From contig NZ_BMEU01000001.1 of assembly GCF_014637085.1 (NCBI RefSeq), positions 186,001-250,000 of the forward strand: a stretch of DNA of 64,000 nucleotides, given 5' to 3'. The notes below the pieces were generated by a model. That model saw only the letters and a list, made by a program, of their open reading frames with translations, did not search any database and was not told the DNA's origin. Positions 29,202 to 38,594 of the stretch are shown here, one piece after another (position 1 is the stretch's first letter; every line of letters starts with the position of its first letter). This DNA is from Comamonas phosphati. Its GTDB lineage: Bacteria > Pseudomonadota > Gammaproteobacteria > Burkholderiales > Burkholderiaceae_C. The position numbers and the translations under genes are program-made.

Positions 29202-29420
29202 ATGGATTCTGCGGGCAATCAACGCCGAAACTCAGCTGCTCCCGTGCCACTGCGAAGCGCAGGGGGCGGCCGAAGTGCCTTGTCGGGGGTACTCATGCTC
29301 CAGAGCCTCGATCTGCTGCAGGACAATGAAGAACTGGTTACCGAGTTCGGTAAAGCCGTATTTGACATGGGGCGGGCGTTTCATATCAACTACAGCGCCA
29401 GTCTCGACGATCTGAAGTAA
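29202..29420 (+). CDS. Small hypothetical protein
   Basis: 72 residues from ATG 29202 (GGGAG five bases upstream), or 41 residues from ATG 29295. The C-terminal part, LLQDNEELVTEFGKAVFDMG, looks like a folded helical segment and continues RAFHINYSASLDDLK; the first 30 residues are low-complexity. A terminator begins at its stop codon, which supports a real transcript. No family recognised; it could also be the surviving tail of a lost gene. Divergent from sixA. Confidence 0.5.
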   Translation: MDSAGNQRRNSAAPVPLRSAGGGRSALSGVLMLQSLDLLQDNEELVTEFGKAVFDMGRAFHINYSASLDDLK

Positions 29421-29445
29421 GCGCCCTTGAAACAAATGGGCGCTT
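29419..29445 (+). terminator. Terminator overlapping the stop of the small ORF
   Basis: AAGCGCCC / GGGCGCTT stem followed by TCTTT. The left arm starts inside the TAA stop codon at 29418-29420. Confidence 0.75.
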
Positions 29446-29463
29446 TCTTTGGGGGCAGGCTGC

Positions 29464-30339
29464 TCAGGCCTTATGCATTCCCGCCGTCTGCGCCAGATTC
29501 AACAGCGCCCCTTCCATCGCCGCCGCCGTGGCCTCGGGCCGCTCCATGGGGAACAGGTGGCCGCCGTCCAGCATCATGACGCGGCCGCGCGTGATGCGTT
29601 CGGTCAGCTCCATGCCGACCTGGCGCATTTCCACCGAGGCGCGTCCGCCGATGAAGGCTGCCGGGCAGCGCAGCGGGTGGCGGCGCAGCTGGCTGGCGAA
29701 GTTGCTGGGCAGGGTGTTGTAGATGGCGGTTTCCACCTCGCGCGTGAACAGCAGCGTGCGCTTGCCGTCGGCATCGGCCAGGCCGCTTTCCACATAGTCC
29801 TGCAGCACTTGCGGATGCCATTGGGCAAAGGCCTTCTTGCCGCGGAAGTGCTGCAGCGCCTCGTCCGTGCTGGCCCAGGTGGTGCGGCGGCGCTGGCTGA
29901 TCTTGCCGGGCGAGATGGAGCCCACGAGCTGGGTGCGCTTGGCCAGGTCCAGCGCGTTGGCCTTCCAGCCGCCGATCAGCGGCGAGTCGAGCATGAGCAC
30001 GCCGCGCACCAGCTCGGGGTGGCGCGAGGCCGTCATGACGCTGAGCAGTCCGCCCAGCGAATGGCCGGCCAGGAACACGGGCTGACCCAGGCGCTCGGCC
30101 TCGGCGCGCACGAACTGGTGAAGCTGCTCCACCAGGTGGGGCCAGTTGTTGCTGACCGGGTAGCGCGGGTCGTGGCCGAAGCGTTCCACGCCGCGAACAT
30201 CGATGCCGCGTTGCTGCAGCAGCGAGATCAGCAGCCGGTAGGTGGGCAGCGCAAAGCTGTTGGCGTGGGAGAACACCAGCGGCAGCGGCTTGCCGTGCAG
30301 GTATTGCGCAAGGTCTGCGGGCGTGCGGGGCTTGGTCAT
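29464..30339 (-). CDS. Alpha/beta hydrolase
   Basis: 291 residues. The nucleophile elbow is LAGHSLGGLL (Ser about residue 95), the oxyanion strand begins PLVFSHANSFALP (about 18-30), and the catalytic His is in LDGGHLFPMERP near 265. Substrate unknown; proteins of this type act on esters, lactones or amides. It ends 60 bases downstream of the mutS end, same direction; likely a separate or read-through unit. No ribosome site stands out before ATG 30339. Confidence 0.88.
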   Translation of the reverse strand: MTKPRTPADLAQYLHGKPLPLVFSHANSFALPTYRLLISLLQQRGIDVRGVERFGHDPRYPVSNNWPHLVEQLHQFVRAEAERLGQPVFLAGHSLGGLLSVMTASRHPELVRGVLMLDSPLIGGWKANALDLAKRTQLVGSISPGKISQRRRTTWASTDEALQHFRGKKAFAQWHPQVLQDYVESGLADADGKRTLLFTREVETAIYNTLPSNFASQLRRHPLRCPAAFIGGRASVEMRQVGMELTERITRGRVMMLDGGHLFPMERPEATAAAMEGALLNLAQTAGMHKA

Positions 30340-30398
30340 GGCAGGAAGGGGTCGCGCAGGTGCAATGAGCAGGTGGTGATTAGTTGCCGCCTTGAAAA

Positions 30399-33059
30399 TC
30401 AGGCAGCGCTGGCGCTCAGCTTCTTGAGCTGGTACAGCGCCTCCAGCGCCTCGCGCGGGCTCAAAGCATCGGGGTTGATATCGGCCAGGGCCTGGGCCAG
30501 CGGGTTGTGGGCCGGGGCATCTGCCACCAGCTCCGGCGCGTCGAACAGGTTGACCTGCAGCTCGTCTTCGCCGGCCTTGGCCTCCAGGGCTTCGAGCGCA
30601 TGGCGCGCATGGTGCAGCACGGCGGCCGGCATGCCGGCCAGCTTGGCCACCTGGATGCCGTAGCTGCGGCTGGCCGGGCCGGCCTGGATCTCGTGCAGGA
30701 ACACGATGTCGTGCCCGGCCTCGGCCTCGGCCGCGCCCACGTGCACGTTGACGGCGGCCCTGGCCCGCGCGGGCAGCTCGGTCAGCTCGAAATAGTGGGT
30801 GGCGAACAGCGTGAAGGCGCGGGTCTTGTCGTGCAGCTGCGAGGCGATGCCGCTGGCCAGGGCCAGGCCGTCGAAGGTGCTGGTGCCGCGGCCGATCTCG
30901 TCCATCAGCACCAGGGAGTGGGGCGTGGCCGCGTGCAGGATCTGCGCGGCCTCGGTCATCTCCATCATGAAGGTGGACTGGGCATTGGCCAGGTCGTCGG
31001 CCGCGCCGATGCGGGTGTGGATGGCGTCGATGGGCCCCAGGCGGCAGCTGGCCGCCGGCACATAGCTGCCCACGCTGGCCAGCAACACGATCAAGGCCAC
31101 CTGGCGCATATAGGTCGATTTGCCGCCCATGTTGGGGCCGGTGATGATCTGCATGCGCGTGTTGACGTTCATGCGCGTGTTATTGGCGATGAAGCTGCCG
31201 CTGGAGGTCTCGGCCATGCGCGCCTCCACCACGGGATGGCGGCCGGCCTCGATCTCTATGCAGGGCTGGCTCACGAACTCGGGCTCGGCCCAGTTCAGCG
31301 TCAACGAGCGCTCGGCCAGCGTGCAGAGCACGTCGAGCGCGGCAATGGCCTGGGCCACGCGCGAGAGCGCGGGCACGTGGGGCTGGAGCCGGTCCAGCAC
31401 CTGCTCGTAGAGGAATTTCTCGCGCTGCAGCGCGCGCTCCTGGGCCGACAGGGCCTTGTCCTCGAAGGCCTTGAGCTCTGGCGTGATGTAGCGCTCGGCG
31501 TTCTTCAGCGTCTGGCGGCGGCGGTAGCGCTCGGGCACCGCATCCTTGTAGCTGTTGGTGATCTCGATGTAGAAGCCGTGCACCTTGTTGAACTGCACGC
31601 GCAGGTTCGGAATGCCGGTGAGCAGCTTTTCCTTGGCTTCCAGCTCCAGCAGGAACTCGTCGCAGTTGTTCTGGATGGCGCGCAGCTCGTCGAGCTCGGC
31701 GTCGAAGCCCGAGGCGATCACGCCGCCGTCGCGCACCAGGGCCGCGGGCTCTTCCATGATGGCCTGGGCCAGCAGCTCGGCGCAGCCCTCAGGCGGCACC
31801 AGGTCGATGAAGATTTGCGTCAGATAGGCCGCAGGCGCTTGCCCGGATTTCGCCAGCAGCTTCGCTTTCTGTAGCGTCTTGCCCAGACCCACCAGCTCGC
31901 GCGGGCGCACCTGGCGCAGCGCCGTGCGGGCCGTGATGCGCTCCACGTCGCTCACGCCCTTGAGCTCGGCGCGCAGCGCCTGCCAGGGCGCCGCCACGGC
32001 ATGGCCAGCGCCGCGCAGCACGCGTATGGCTTCCAGGCGCTGCATGGCGCTCTTGCGGCTGCGCTCGGGCTCCAGCAGCCAGGCCTTGAGCAGGCGGCTG
32101 CCCATGCCCGTCATGCAGGTGTCGAGCAGCGAGAACAGCGTGGGCGAATCCTCGCCGCGCAGCGTCTTGACCAGCTCCAGATTGCGGCGCGTGGCCAGCG
32201 GCAGGGCGATCAGCTCGTCGTCGCGCTGCACCTGGATGGCGTGGATGTGCGTGAGGTTGCGCCCCTGCGTGTGCTCGGCATACGAGAGCAGGGCGGCGCT
32301 GGCGGCGTGGGCCAGCGCCAGGTCCTCGGCCTCCCAGGCCTTGAGGCTGGCGGCGCCCAGCAGCTCCAGCAGCTTGCGCTCGCCCAGGCCCGCGTCGAAC
32401 TGCCAGTCCGGGCGCGGCGACAGCGGGCAGGCGATGGAGCCGCCATGCTTGATGGCAATGAGGTTCTGCTCGAAGCGCTCGGTCACGCCGGCGCTGTAGA
32501 TCACTTCGCTGGGCGCGATGCGCGACAGCCAGGCGCCCAGTTCGTCGGCCGCGCATTCGGCCATGTGGATGCGGCCTTGCGTCACCGCCATCCAGGCCAG
32601 ACCCACGCGCTGGCGCCCCGCGGTATGCAGGGCCAGCAAAATGGCTTCGCTCTTGTCCGACAGCAGCTCGCTGTCCGTCAGCGTGCCGGGCGTGACCACG
32701 CGCACCACCTTGCGCTCCACGGGCCCCTTGCCCGCGCCGATCTCGCCGACCTGCTCGCAGATGGCCACCGATTCGCCCATCTTGATCAGGCGGCCCAGAT
32801 AGTTTTCCAGCGCATGGAAGGGCACGCCCGCCATGGGAATCGGCATGCCGGCGGTCTGGCCGCGCGTGGTCAGCGTGATGTCGAGCAGGCGCGTGACTTT
32901 TTCCGCATCGCCGAAGAACAGCTCGTAGAAATCGCCCATGCGATAGAACACCAGCGTCTCGGGGTGGTCGGCCTTGAGCTGCAGATACTGCTGCATCATC
33001 GGCGTGTGCTGCTCGATGGGGGCGGCGCTAAGTGTTTGATTTATCCAGGAATCACTCAT
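30399..33059 (-). CDS. mutS: DNA mismatch repair protein MutS
   Basis: Recognises mismatches and starts repair with MutL. 886 residues. The mismatch-reading Phe-x-Glu is in GDFYELFF (about 42-49). Domain order is normal: mismatch domain, connector, clamp/lever, then the ATPase with Walker [13 protein letters not shown] (about 635), Walker [13 protein letters not shown] (about 712) and the helix-turn-helix tail. [12 protein letters not shown] at the N-terminus is typical. The ATG at 33059 has no clear ribosome site. The 209-base gap to the next gene (33060-33268) contains an AT-rich promoter-like stretch near 33060-33095. Confidence 0.98.
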   Translation of the reverse strand: MSDSWINQTLSAAPIEQHTPMMQQYLQLKADHPETLVFYRMGDFYELFFGDAEKVTRLLDITLTTRGQTAGMPIPMAGVPFHALENYLGRLIKMGESVAICEQVGEIGAGKGPVERKVVRVVTPGTLTDSELLSDKSEAILLALHTAGRQRVGLAWMAVTQGRIHMAECAADELGAWLSRIAPSEVIYSAGVTERFEQNLIAIKHGGSIACPLSPRPDWQFDAGLGERKLLELLGAASLKAWEAEDLALAHAASAALLSYAEHTQGRNLTHIHAIQVQRDDELIALPLATRRNLELVKTLRGEDSPTLFSLLDTCMTGMGSRLLKAWLLEPERSRKSAMQRLEAIRVLRGAGHAVAAPWQALRAELKGVSDVERITARTALRQVRPRELVGLGKTLQKAKLLAKSGQAPAAYLTQIFIDLVPPEGCAELLAQAIMEEPAALVRDGGVIASGFDAELDELRAIQNNCDEFLLELEAKEKLLTGIPNLRVQFNKVHGFYIEITNSYKDAVPERYRRRQTLKNAERYITPELKAFEDKALSAQERALQREKFLYEQVLDRLQPHVPALSRVAQAIAALDVLCTLAERSLTLNWAEPEFVSQPCIEIEAGRHPVVEARMAETSSGSFIANNTRMNVNTRMQIITGPNMGGKSTYMRQVALIVLLASVGSYVPAASCRLGPIDAIHTRIGAADDLANAQSTFMMEMTEAAQILHAATPHSLVLMDEIGRGTSTFDGLALASGIASQLHDKTRAFTLFATHYFELTELPARARAAVNVHVGAAEAEAGHDIVFLHEIQAGPASRSYGIQVAKLAGMPAAVLHHARHALEALEAKAGEDELQVNLFDAPELVADAPAHNPLAQALADINPDALSPREALEALYQLKKLSASAA

Positions 33060-33268
33060 AACAAAAATTCAAATCAATCACTTAGTTGGAATTGGGATAG
33101 CGGTCTGCCAGCCCATGGCTTGAATCTGCTGCGTCATCGGCTGTGGGCGCGGTCTTTCGCAAACTTCGCCGGAATTCGATGGGCGAAAGCGAAGCGGCTG
33201 CCAAAGGGGTGGACATTATTGTCCATGCACGAGCGACGGGGTGTTGCCGGCAGGCAGTTGTTACAGCG

Positions 33269-34195
33269 CTAGCTTTGGGCCGGCATGGTGAACTGGGGCT
33301 GTGCCGCGACCGGCCGGGCCGCGATCGGCTGGGTCGGTCCCGGCGGCTCCTGCGCTTCCTGGCGCGCAATCATGCGCAGCCCCTGGCGGGCGCGCGACAG
33401 GGCCTCCTCGTCGTGCTCGGCCGCATAGACCGCGCAGACCGCATGGGAGAACTGCGGCGCGTGGCTCACGGCGAAGAGCTCGCCGCTGGCGATGAAGGGC
33501 GCCACCGTGCCCGAACGGAAGTAACCGGCGCCGCCCACGGTCAGCAGATAGGTCAGGGCCAGCGGGCCCAGGGAGATGGCGACCGGCGCATTGGGCAGCT
33601 CGGGGAAGGCGGCGCGGTGGCTGGCCGCAAAGCCCGGGCCCCAGTCCACGTAGATATAGCGCTCGGGGTCGAGCCGGCCGTCGGCGCTGCTGGTGACCAT
33701 GACCAGCTTTTCCTCCAGCAGCAGCTCGCTGACCAGGCGTGCCCGCTGCGGCGGGCTGTAGAGCACGGCCATGTCGAGCGAGCCGTCCTCCACGCGGTCC
33801 AGCAGCCGGGCCGGCGCATCCACATCGGCGCGCAGCGCCACTTCGGGGCAGACATGATGCATCCAGACCAGCCAGTCGGCCAGCAGCGGGTGCCAGATGC
33901 TGGGCTCGCCGCCCACGCTGATGCCGTGCTCGCGCCCGGGCGGCAGCGCCACATGCTGGCGCGCGCGTTCCCAGCCCTGTACCAGGCTGGCGGCATGGCG
34001 CACAAAGCGTTCGCCGGCCGGCGTCAGCCGGGCCCCGGCCTTGTTGCGCACGAACAGCGGCCGTCCCAGCTGCTGCTCCAGCGTGCGCACGCGGGCGCTG
34101 ATGGCAGTCTGCGTCAGGTGCAGACGCTCGGCCGCCGCCACAAAGCTGCCGCTGTCGGTGATTTCGAGGAAGGTGCGGGCCAGATCGATGTCCAT
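33269..34195 (-). CDS. LysR-type transcriptional regulator
   Basis: 308 residues. The winged helix-turn-helix is residues 1-60 (FLEITDSGSFVAAAERLHLT, QTAISARVRTLEQQL, then RPLFVRNKAGARLTPAG); the rest is the ligand-binding domain. It is divergent from the nitronate monooxygenase gene, sharing an unusually AT-rich 109-base gap, so it probably controls that gene in response to a nitroalkane or related compound (inference). The C-terminal tail is Pro/Ala-rich. Confidence 0.93.
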   Translation of the reverse strand: MDIDLARTFLEITDSGSFVAAAERLHLTQTAISARVRTLEQQLGRPLFVRNKAGARLTPAGERFVRHAASLVQGWERARQHVALPPGREHGISVGGEPSIWHPLLADWLVWMHHVCPEVALRADVDAPARLLDRVEDGSLDMAVLYSPPQRARLVSELLLEEKLVMVTSSADGRLDPERYIYVDWGPGFAASHRAAFPELPNAPVAISLGPLALTYLLTVGGAGYFRSGTVAPFIASGELFAVSHAPQFSHAVCAVYAAEHDEEALSRARQGLRMIARQEAQEPPGPTQPIAARPVAAQPQFTMPAQS

Positions 34196-34202
34196 GAGAT
34201 GA

Positions 34203-34252
34203 ATGCAAAATAATTGATATTAATTGGAATAATAATTCGTTTGTATGCATTG
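34203..34252. promoter_or_regulatory. AT-rich divergent promoter/operator region
   Basis: About 50 bases of almost pure A/T in a GC-rich genome, including AATTGATATTAATT (AATT repeats flanking a short centre) and AATAATAATT. It lies between the divergent LysR gene and the nitronate monooxygenase, the usual place of a LysR operator. No textbook T-N11-A half-sites are certain. Confidence 0.5.
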
Positions 34253-34304
34253 AATTGAGGGTCCATCATGGAGCTGTCTCTGTCATCCCAGCAGGAGTTC
34301 CCTC

Positions 34305-35789
34305 ATGCACAGCCCTTCTCCAGAAGCCTCCCCTTTGCCGCGCACGCCGCTGTGCGATCTGCTGGGCTGCCGCCATCCCGTGCTGCTGGCCGGCATGGGC
34401 GGTGTCTCGCGCTCCGAACTGGTGGCGGCGGTGACCGAGGCCGGCGGCTTCGGTTTTCTAGGCATGGTGCGCGAGCCGCTGGCGCTGATCCGGACCGAGG
34501 TGGAGCGCGTGCGCCAGCGCACGGACCGGCCCTTCGGCGTGAACCTGATCCCGGCGGCCACCGATCCGCAGCTGCTGCGCGAACAGGTGGAGCTGTGCAT
34601 TGCGTTGCGCGTGCCGGTGGTGGGCCTGTTCTGGGATGTTCATCATGAGGTGATCGCCAGGCTGCGCGAGGCGGGCATCGTGGTCGTGCATCAGGTCGGC
34701 TCGGTGGCCGAGGCGCTGCTGGCGCAGGAGGCCGGGGCCCAGGCGCTGATCGCCCAGGGCGTGGAGGCCGGCGGCCATGTGCGCGGCCGCCTGCCGCTGA
34801 TGGAGCTGCTGCCCCAGGTGCTGTCGGTGGCCAGTGTGCCCGTGGCCGCAGCGGGCGGCCTGGCCGACGGGCGCGACGTGGCGCGCGTGCTGGCCCAGGG
34901 CGCGCAGGCCGCCGTGCTGGGCACGGCCCTGATGGCGACGCATGAATCCTTTGCGCACGACTATCACAAGCGGCGTTTGGTCGAGGCTCATGCCGGTGAC
35001 ACGGTGCTGACCGAGGACTTTCATATCAACTGGCCGCCGCATGCCGCCGTGCGGGTGCTGGCCAACAGCGTGACCGGCTGCGAGCGCGGCGATCCGTCCG
35101 TGGCCGCGCGCACCGTGATCGGCGAGGAAGAGGGGCGGCCCATCTATCTGTTCAGCACCGATTCGCCGTTGCGCTCCATGACCGGCAACTACGAAGCCAT
35201 GGCTCTGTATGCCGGCAAGGGCGTGGACCGCATTACCTCGGTGGAGCCCGCGGGCGAGCGTGTGCGCCGCATCGTGGCCGAGGCGGCGCAGCACTGGCGG
35301 CTGCTGGAGGGTGAGGCGGTGGAAGTGGCTTCGCCGGTCTGCTACGCAGCCGATGTGGAGCGCGACCGGTATGCGCCCATCATCGCCCGGCTGGATGAGC
35401 TGCTGGAGGCCGAGCGCGCCGGTGCGCGCGTGACGCTGCGCAGCGCCGCCCATGCGCAGGACGGCGATATGCGCGAACTGATCGAGGCCGTGCACCGCGA
35501 CGAAGTGAAGTGGTGCGCCATGCTGATGCGCGCCATCCGCAGCCTGCAGGGCACGCCGAGTTCGCGCACCGGCGCCTTCTACGGCAAGGCCATGGCTTTC
35601 GAAGCGCTGGATGAGCGCCTGGCGTTCCTGAACCGCGGCCAGGGCTGGGTGGTCAAGAAACTGCGCGAACTGCTGCCCATGGTCGACGACGCATCCATAC
35701 GGGAGGGGCTGACCGAGATGCTGCTGGCCCACGAAGTCAATCTGGACAAGGTCAACAGCCGCCTGGGGCTGGTGCGACCCGCGCATTGA
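34305..35789 (+). CDS. Nitronate monooxygenase fused to a C-terminal helical domain
   Basis: 494 residues. Residues 12-320 are an FMN TIM-barrel of the nitronate monooxygenase (2-nitropropane dioxygenase) family: PVLLAGMGGVSRSELVAAVT at the N-terminus, VEAGGHVRG with the conserved His (about 162-170), and AAAGGLADGRDVARVL for FMN phosphate. The enzyme oxidises alkyl nitronates. Residues about 355-490 form a separate helical domain (IEAVHRDEVKWCAMLMRAI, LLAHEVNLDKVNSRL) with E/H spacing like a ferritin-type bundle, resembling the DUF6306 family. ATG 34305 has AGGAG upstream. Confidence 0.88.
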   Translation: MHSPSPEASPLPRTPLCDLLGCRHPVLLAGMGGVSRSELVAAVTEAGGFGFLGMVREPLALIRTEVERVRQRTDRPFGVNLIPAATDPQLLREQVELCIALRVPVVGLFWDVHHEVIARLREAGIVVVHQVGSVAEALLAQEAGAQALIAQGVEAGGHVRGRLPLMELLPQVLSVASVPVAAAGGLADGRDVARVLAQGAQAAVLGTALMATHESFAHDYHKRRLVEAHAGDTVLTEDFHINWPPHAAVRVLANSVTGCERGDPSVAARTVIGEEEGRPIYLFSTDSPLRSMTGNYEAMALYAGKGVDRITSVEPAGERVRRIVAEAAQHWRLLEGEAVEVASPVCYAADVERDRYAPIIARLDELLEAERAGARVTLRSAAHAQDGDMRELIEAVHRDEVKWCAMLMRAIRSLQGTPSSRTGAFYGKAMAFEALDERLAFLNRGQGWVVKKLRELLPMVDDASIREGLTEMLLAHEVNLDKVNSRLGLVRPAH

Positions 35790-35857
35790 CGCAGTTCCGT
35801 CACAGGAGGGTGCAAGACTGGAATGGGCATGGGTGGGTTTCGAATCAAGGAGGTGTC

Positions 35858-37087
35858 ATGTTCTGGGAAAAAAAGCTTTTGCAATGGGCGCAGGAAGTGA
35901 AGGCGCAGACCAACGTGCCGGCCCGGCTGGTGCTGTGGAATGGACAGCAGCTCGATTTCGGCGAGTTTGCCGCGCCCCGGGTCACGATCAAGGTCCAGAG
36001 CGCGACCGCGCTGCCCATGCTGCTGGACCCCAGCCTCGACCATCTGGGCGAGGCCTATGTCAAGGGCCTGCTCGACATCGACGGGCGGCTTGCCGACATC
36101 ATCAACGTGAGCTATGCGCTGGCCCGCAGCACGGCCGCGGGCACGGGCCGGCTGGCGCGCGTGGCGCGGCACTTCGGCCACAGCAAGGCCAGCGACCGCA
36201 AGGCCATCCAGTACCACTACGACGTCTCCAACGACTTCTACCGGCTCTGGCTTGACGAGAGCATGGTGTATTCCTGCGCCTACTTCGAGAACGGGGATGA
36301 GGACCTGGCGACGGCCCAGCGCAAGAAGATCGACCACATCCTGACCAAGATCCGGCTGCAACCCGGCCAGCGCCTGCTGGACATTGGCTGCGGTTGGGGC
36401 GCGCTGGTGCTGCGCGCGGCCAGCAAGTTCGGCGCGCACTGCGTGGGCGTGACGCTGTCGCAGAACCAGTTCGACCTGGCGACCGAGCGCGTGAAGGCTG
36501 CGGGCCTGCAGGACCGCATCGAGATCCGCTTGCAGGATTACCGCGAGGTGCCGGGGCAGTTCGACCGCATCACCAGCGTCGGCATGTTCGAGCACGTGGG
36601 GCGCAAGCATTTGCCCCTGTATTTTTCGCGCGTGCATGATCTGCTGGCCGAGGACGGCATTGCGCTGAATCACGGCATCACCTCGACCGATGCGGACAGC
36701 GGCGAGGTCTCGCTGGGCGGCGGCGATTTCATCGACCGCTATGTGTTTCCCGACGGGGAGCTGCCGCACATCAGCCTGGCGCTACAGGCCATGCAGCGCG
36801 GCGGCCTGGAAGTGCTGGATGTGGAAAGCCTGCGCCGGCACTATGTGCGCACGCTGTCGATCTGGACCGAGAACTTCGAGGCGCATGCTCCGCAGATCCG
36901 CGCGCTGGTGGACGAGGAAAAATTCCGCATCTGGCGCGTGTACCTGGCCGGCTGCGCCTATGCGTTCGAGAACGACGACGTGTCCATCTTCCAGGTCGTC
37001 TGCCGCAAGGCCGGGCGCAGCGCGCAGCAGATTCCCTGGTCTCGGCGCTATATGTACGAGAGCGGCAAGTCGCTGGGAGAGGTTTGA
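35858..37087 (+). CDS. cfa: Cyclopropane-fatty-acyl-phospholipid synthase
   Basis: Adds a methylene group from S-adenosylmethionine across double bonds of membrane phospholipid chains. 409 residues. The N-terminal domain is small; the methyltransferase signature is YHYDVSNDFYRLWLDESMVYSC (given in part: YHYDVSNDFY, about 118) with SAM motif LLDIGCGWGALVLRAA (about 170) and SVGMFEHVG (about 245). ATG 35858 is fixed by AAGGAGGTGTC. It lies 68 bases after the nitronate monooxygenase. The 189-base gap after it (37088-37276) has GGCGCC dyads that could terminate transcription. Confidence 0.93.
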   Translation: MFWEKKLLQWAQEVKAQTNVPARLVLWNGQQLDFGEFAAPRVTIKVQSATALPMLLDPSLDHLGEAYVKGLLDIDGRLADIINVSYALARSTAAGTGRLARVARHFGHSKASDRKAIQYHYDVSNDFYRLWLDESMVYSCAYFENGDEDLATAQRKKIDHILTKIRLQPGQRLLDIGCGWGALVLRAASKFGAHCVGVTLSQNQFDLATERVKAAGLQDRIEIRLQDYREVPGQFDRITSVGMFEHVGRKHLPLYFSRVHDLLAEDGIALNHGITSTDADSGEVSLGGGDFIDRYVFPDGELPHISLALQAMQRGGLEVLDVESLRRHYVRTLSIWTENFEAHAPQIRALVDEEKFRIWRVYLAGCAYAFENDDVSIFQVVCRKAGRSAQQIPWSRRYMYESGKSLGEV

Positions 37088-37276
37088 GGTCCGGGTGGTT
37101 CGGTTTTTACCGATGCTCCACCCCGGCGCGGGCGCCTGATTGCCGGCGCCGGCCTGCCTGAACCGGGGCTGTTTTGAACAGCTCTCATCGATATGATGGA
37201 ACGCTGGCGACTTCGTTGCTGGGCGCGCTCACGCCTTTTATGCCCCGTGCGCGGACACTGGGGCGCCGGTCGGGCA

Positions 37277-38347
37277 TTACTGCATTTCGGGGCGCGATCC
37301 CGGGTTGACGGGTATGGGTTCGGTCGGGTTCTCGTCATGGATGGGCCGGTAACCGGGCCCGAATGACACATCGCCCGGGCGCCAGCCCGCGCGGCAGGTG
37401 AAGGCGCCCCAGAAGCGCCGCAGCGTGTACCACTGCATGCCGACGAGGCCGCGTTCGTTGTCGGCATCGACCTCCGGGTCGCTCACGCCCGTGGGGCGCA
37501 GTTCCTCGCCGTGGTAGAGCGCCGTGCCGAACAGCTGATCCCACCAGGGCAGCACCTGGCCGAAGTTGCAGTTGTGGCGCTCGGGGCGCTGGGGGTCGCG
37601 CAGCATGTGATGGTTGCGGTGAAAGCGCGGGCCCACCAGCAGGCGCTCTCCGAGCTGGCCGAGCCGCCCCAGGCGCAGCGCCACATTGGCATGCGAGAAA
37701 TTCTGCACCAGCTCGCTCAAGAGACCCAGCAGCGCGAACTCCGAGGGCTCCACGCCCATCGCCAGGCCCACGGTGGCGAGGATGAAGGACTGCAGCATGC
37801 CGTCCAGATAGTTGCTGCGGTCGTTGCTCCAGCAGCTCATCTGGCGCTGGCTGTGGTGCATGCTGTGCATGGCCCACCACCAGGGAATGGCGTGCTGGGC
37901 ACGGTGCATCCAGTAGTAGACGCAGTCGTAGACCACGTAGTACAAGGCAAACAGCACATAGGGATGCTGCTCGAACCAGGGGAACCAGGCCTTGAGGCCG
38001 CTGGCTTCCTCGGTGGACGGGCCGCCGCCCAGCATGTGGGCAAAGGGCATGAGCACCAGAAAGCTGAACAGCGGGAACAGCCCCAGCAGCATGAGCAGGG
38101 TGTAGTGGCGGTCCACCGTGGTGTGGCGGCGGTCGGCCCAGCGCTGGGCCGGGATCAGGCTTTCCAGCGGGCGCATCACGCCGGCGATCAGGAGCAGCTG
38201 CAGCGCCGCAATCAGCACGGCCTCGGCGATCTCGCGCGGATTGCCCGCAGCCTGGGCGATGCCCAGCGCGGAAACCACGGGAATCACTGCATGGGTGGAA
38301 ATCCAGTCTATGGCCGAAGCCCAATGCTGGCTGAAGAAATCGGTCAT
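37277..38347 (-). CDS. Fatty acid hydroxylase / sterol desaturase family protein
   Basis: Membrane di-iron enzyme of the C-5 sterol desaturase/fatty acid hydroxylase superfamily. 356 residues with about five transmembrane segments in the first half. All His clusters are present: HRAQH (about 148), HSMHH (about 160), and HRNHH (about 245). Substrate unknown; a lipid is likely, and the neighbouring cfa also modifies membrane lipids. I chose ATG 38347 (ACAGGG upstream); the frame extends to 38686 through a repeat and is unlikely to be translated there. Confidence 0.88.
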   Translation of the reverse strand: MTDFFSQHWASAIDWISTHAVIPVVSALGIAQAAGNPREIAEAVLIAALQLLLIAGVMRPLESLIPAQRWADRRHTTVDRHYTLLMLLGLFPLFSFLVLMPFAHMLGGGPSTEEASGLKAWFPWFEQHPYVLFALYYVVYDCVYYWMHRAQHAIPWWWAMHSMHHSQRQMSCWSNDRSNYLDGMLQSFILATVGLAMGVEPSEFALLGLLSELVQNFSHANVALRLGRLGQLGERLLVGPRFHRNHHMLRDPQRPERHNCNFGQVLPWWDQLFGTALYHGEELRPTGVSDPEVDADNERGLVGMQWYTLRRFWGAFTCRAGWRPGDVSFGPGYRPIHDENPTEPIPVNPGSRPEMQ

Positions 38348-38462
38348 GAACCCTGTACCTGTCGCATATCCAAAACAAACCCGCTGCCAGGCGGCGAGGG
38401 CGAAATTTTGGCTGGCGTTTTTGCGGATTGTGTGGAGATGGCGGCGCGTTGCTGCAACAACA

Positions 38463-38537
38463 AATAGCCCCCACGCTTGCTCACTGCGTGTAGCCGCTGG
38501 CCCCCAAGGGGGCTGCTTTTTGTCTTGGGGCGGCCCT
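38463..38537 (+). repeat. Dispersed repeat family B, copy 1
   Basis: AGCCCCCACGCTTGCTCACT, GTGTAGCCGCTG and the core hairpin GCCCCCAAGGGGGC, ending TTGGGGCGGCC. An inverted copy lies at 39643-39720; the pair brackets suhB. Confidence 0.85.
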
Positions 38538-38540
38538 GCA

Positions 38541-38571
38541 ACAAAAAAGCCCAGTCCGATGGACTGGGCTT
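38541..38571 (-). terminator. Terminator of suhB
   Basis: Perfect 11-bp stem AAGCCCAGTCC / GGACTGGGCTT, loop GAT, preceded on the plus strand by A6, which gives a T-run on the minus strand. It lies 24 bases past the suhB stop. Confidence 0.9.
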
Positions 38572-38594
38572 GCGGTCGTGGGGCGACCTCGTTT

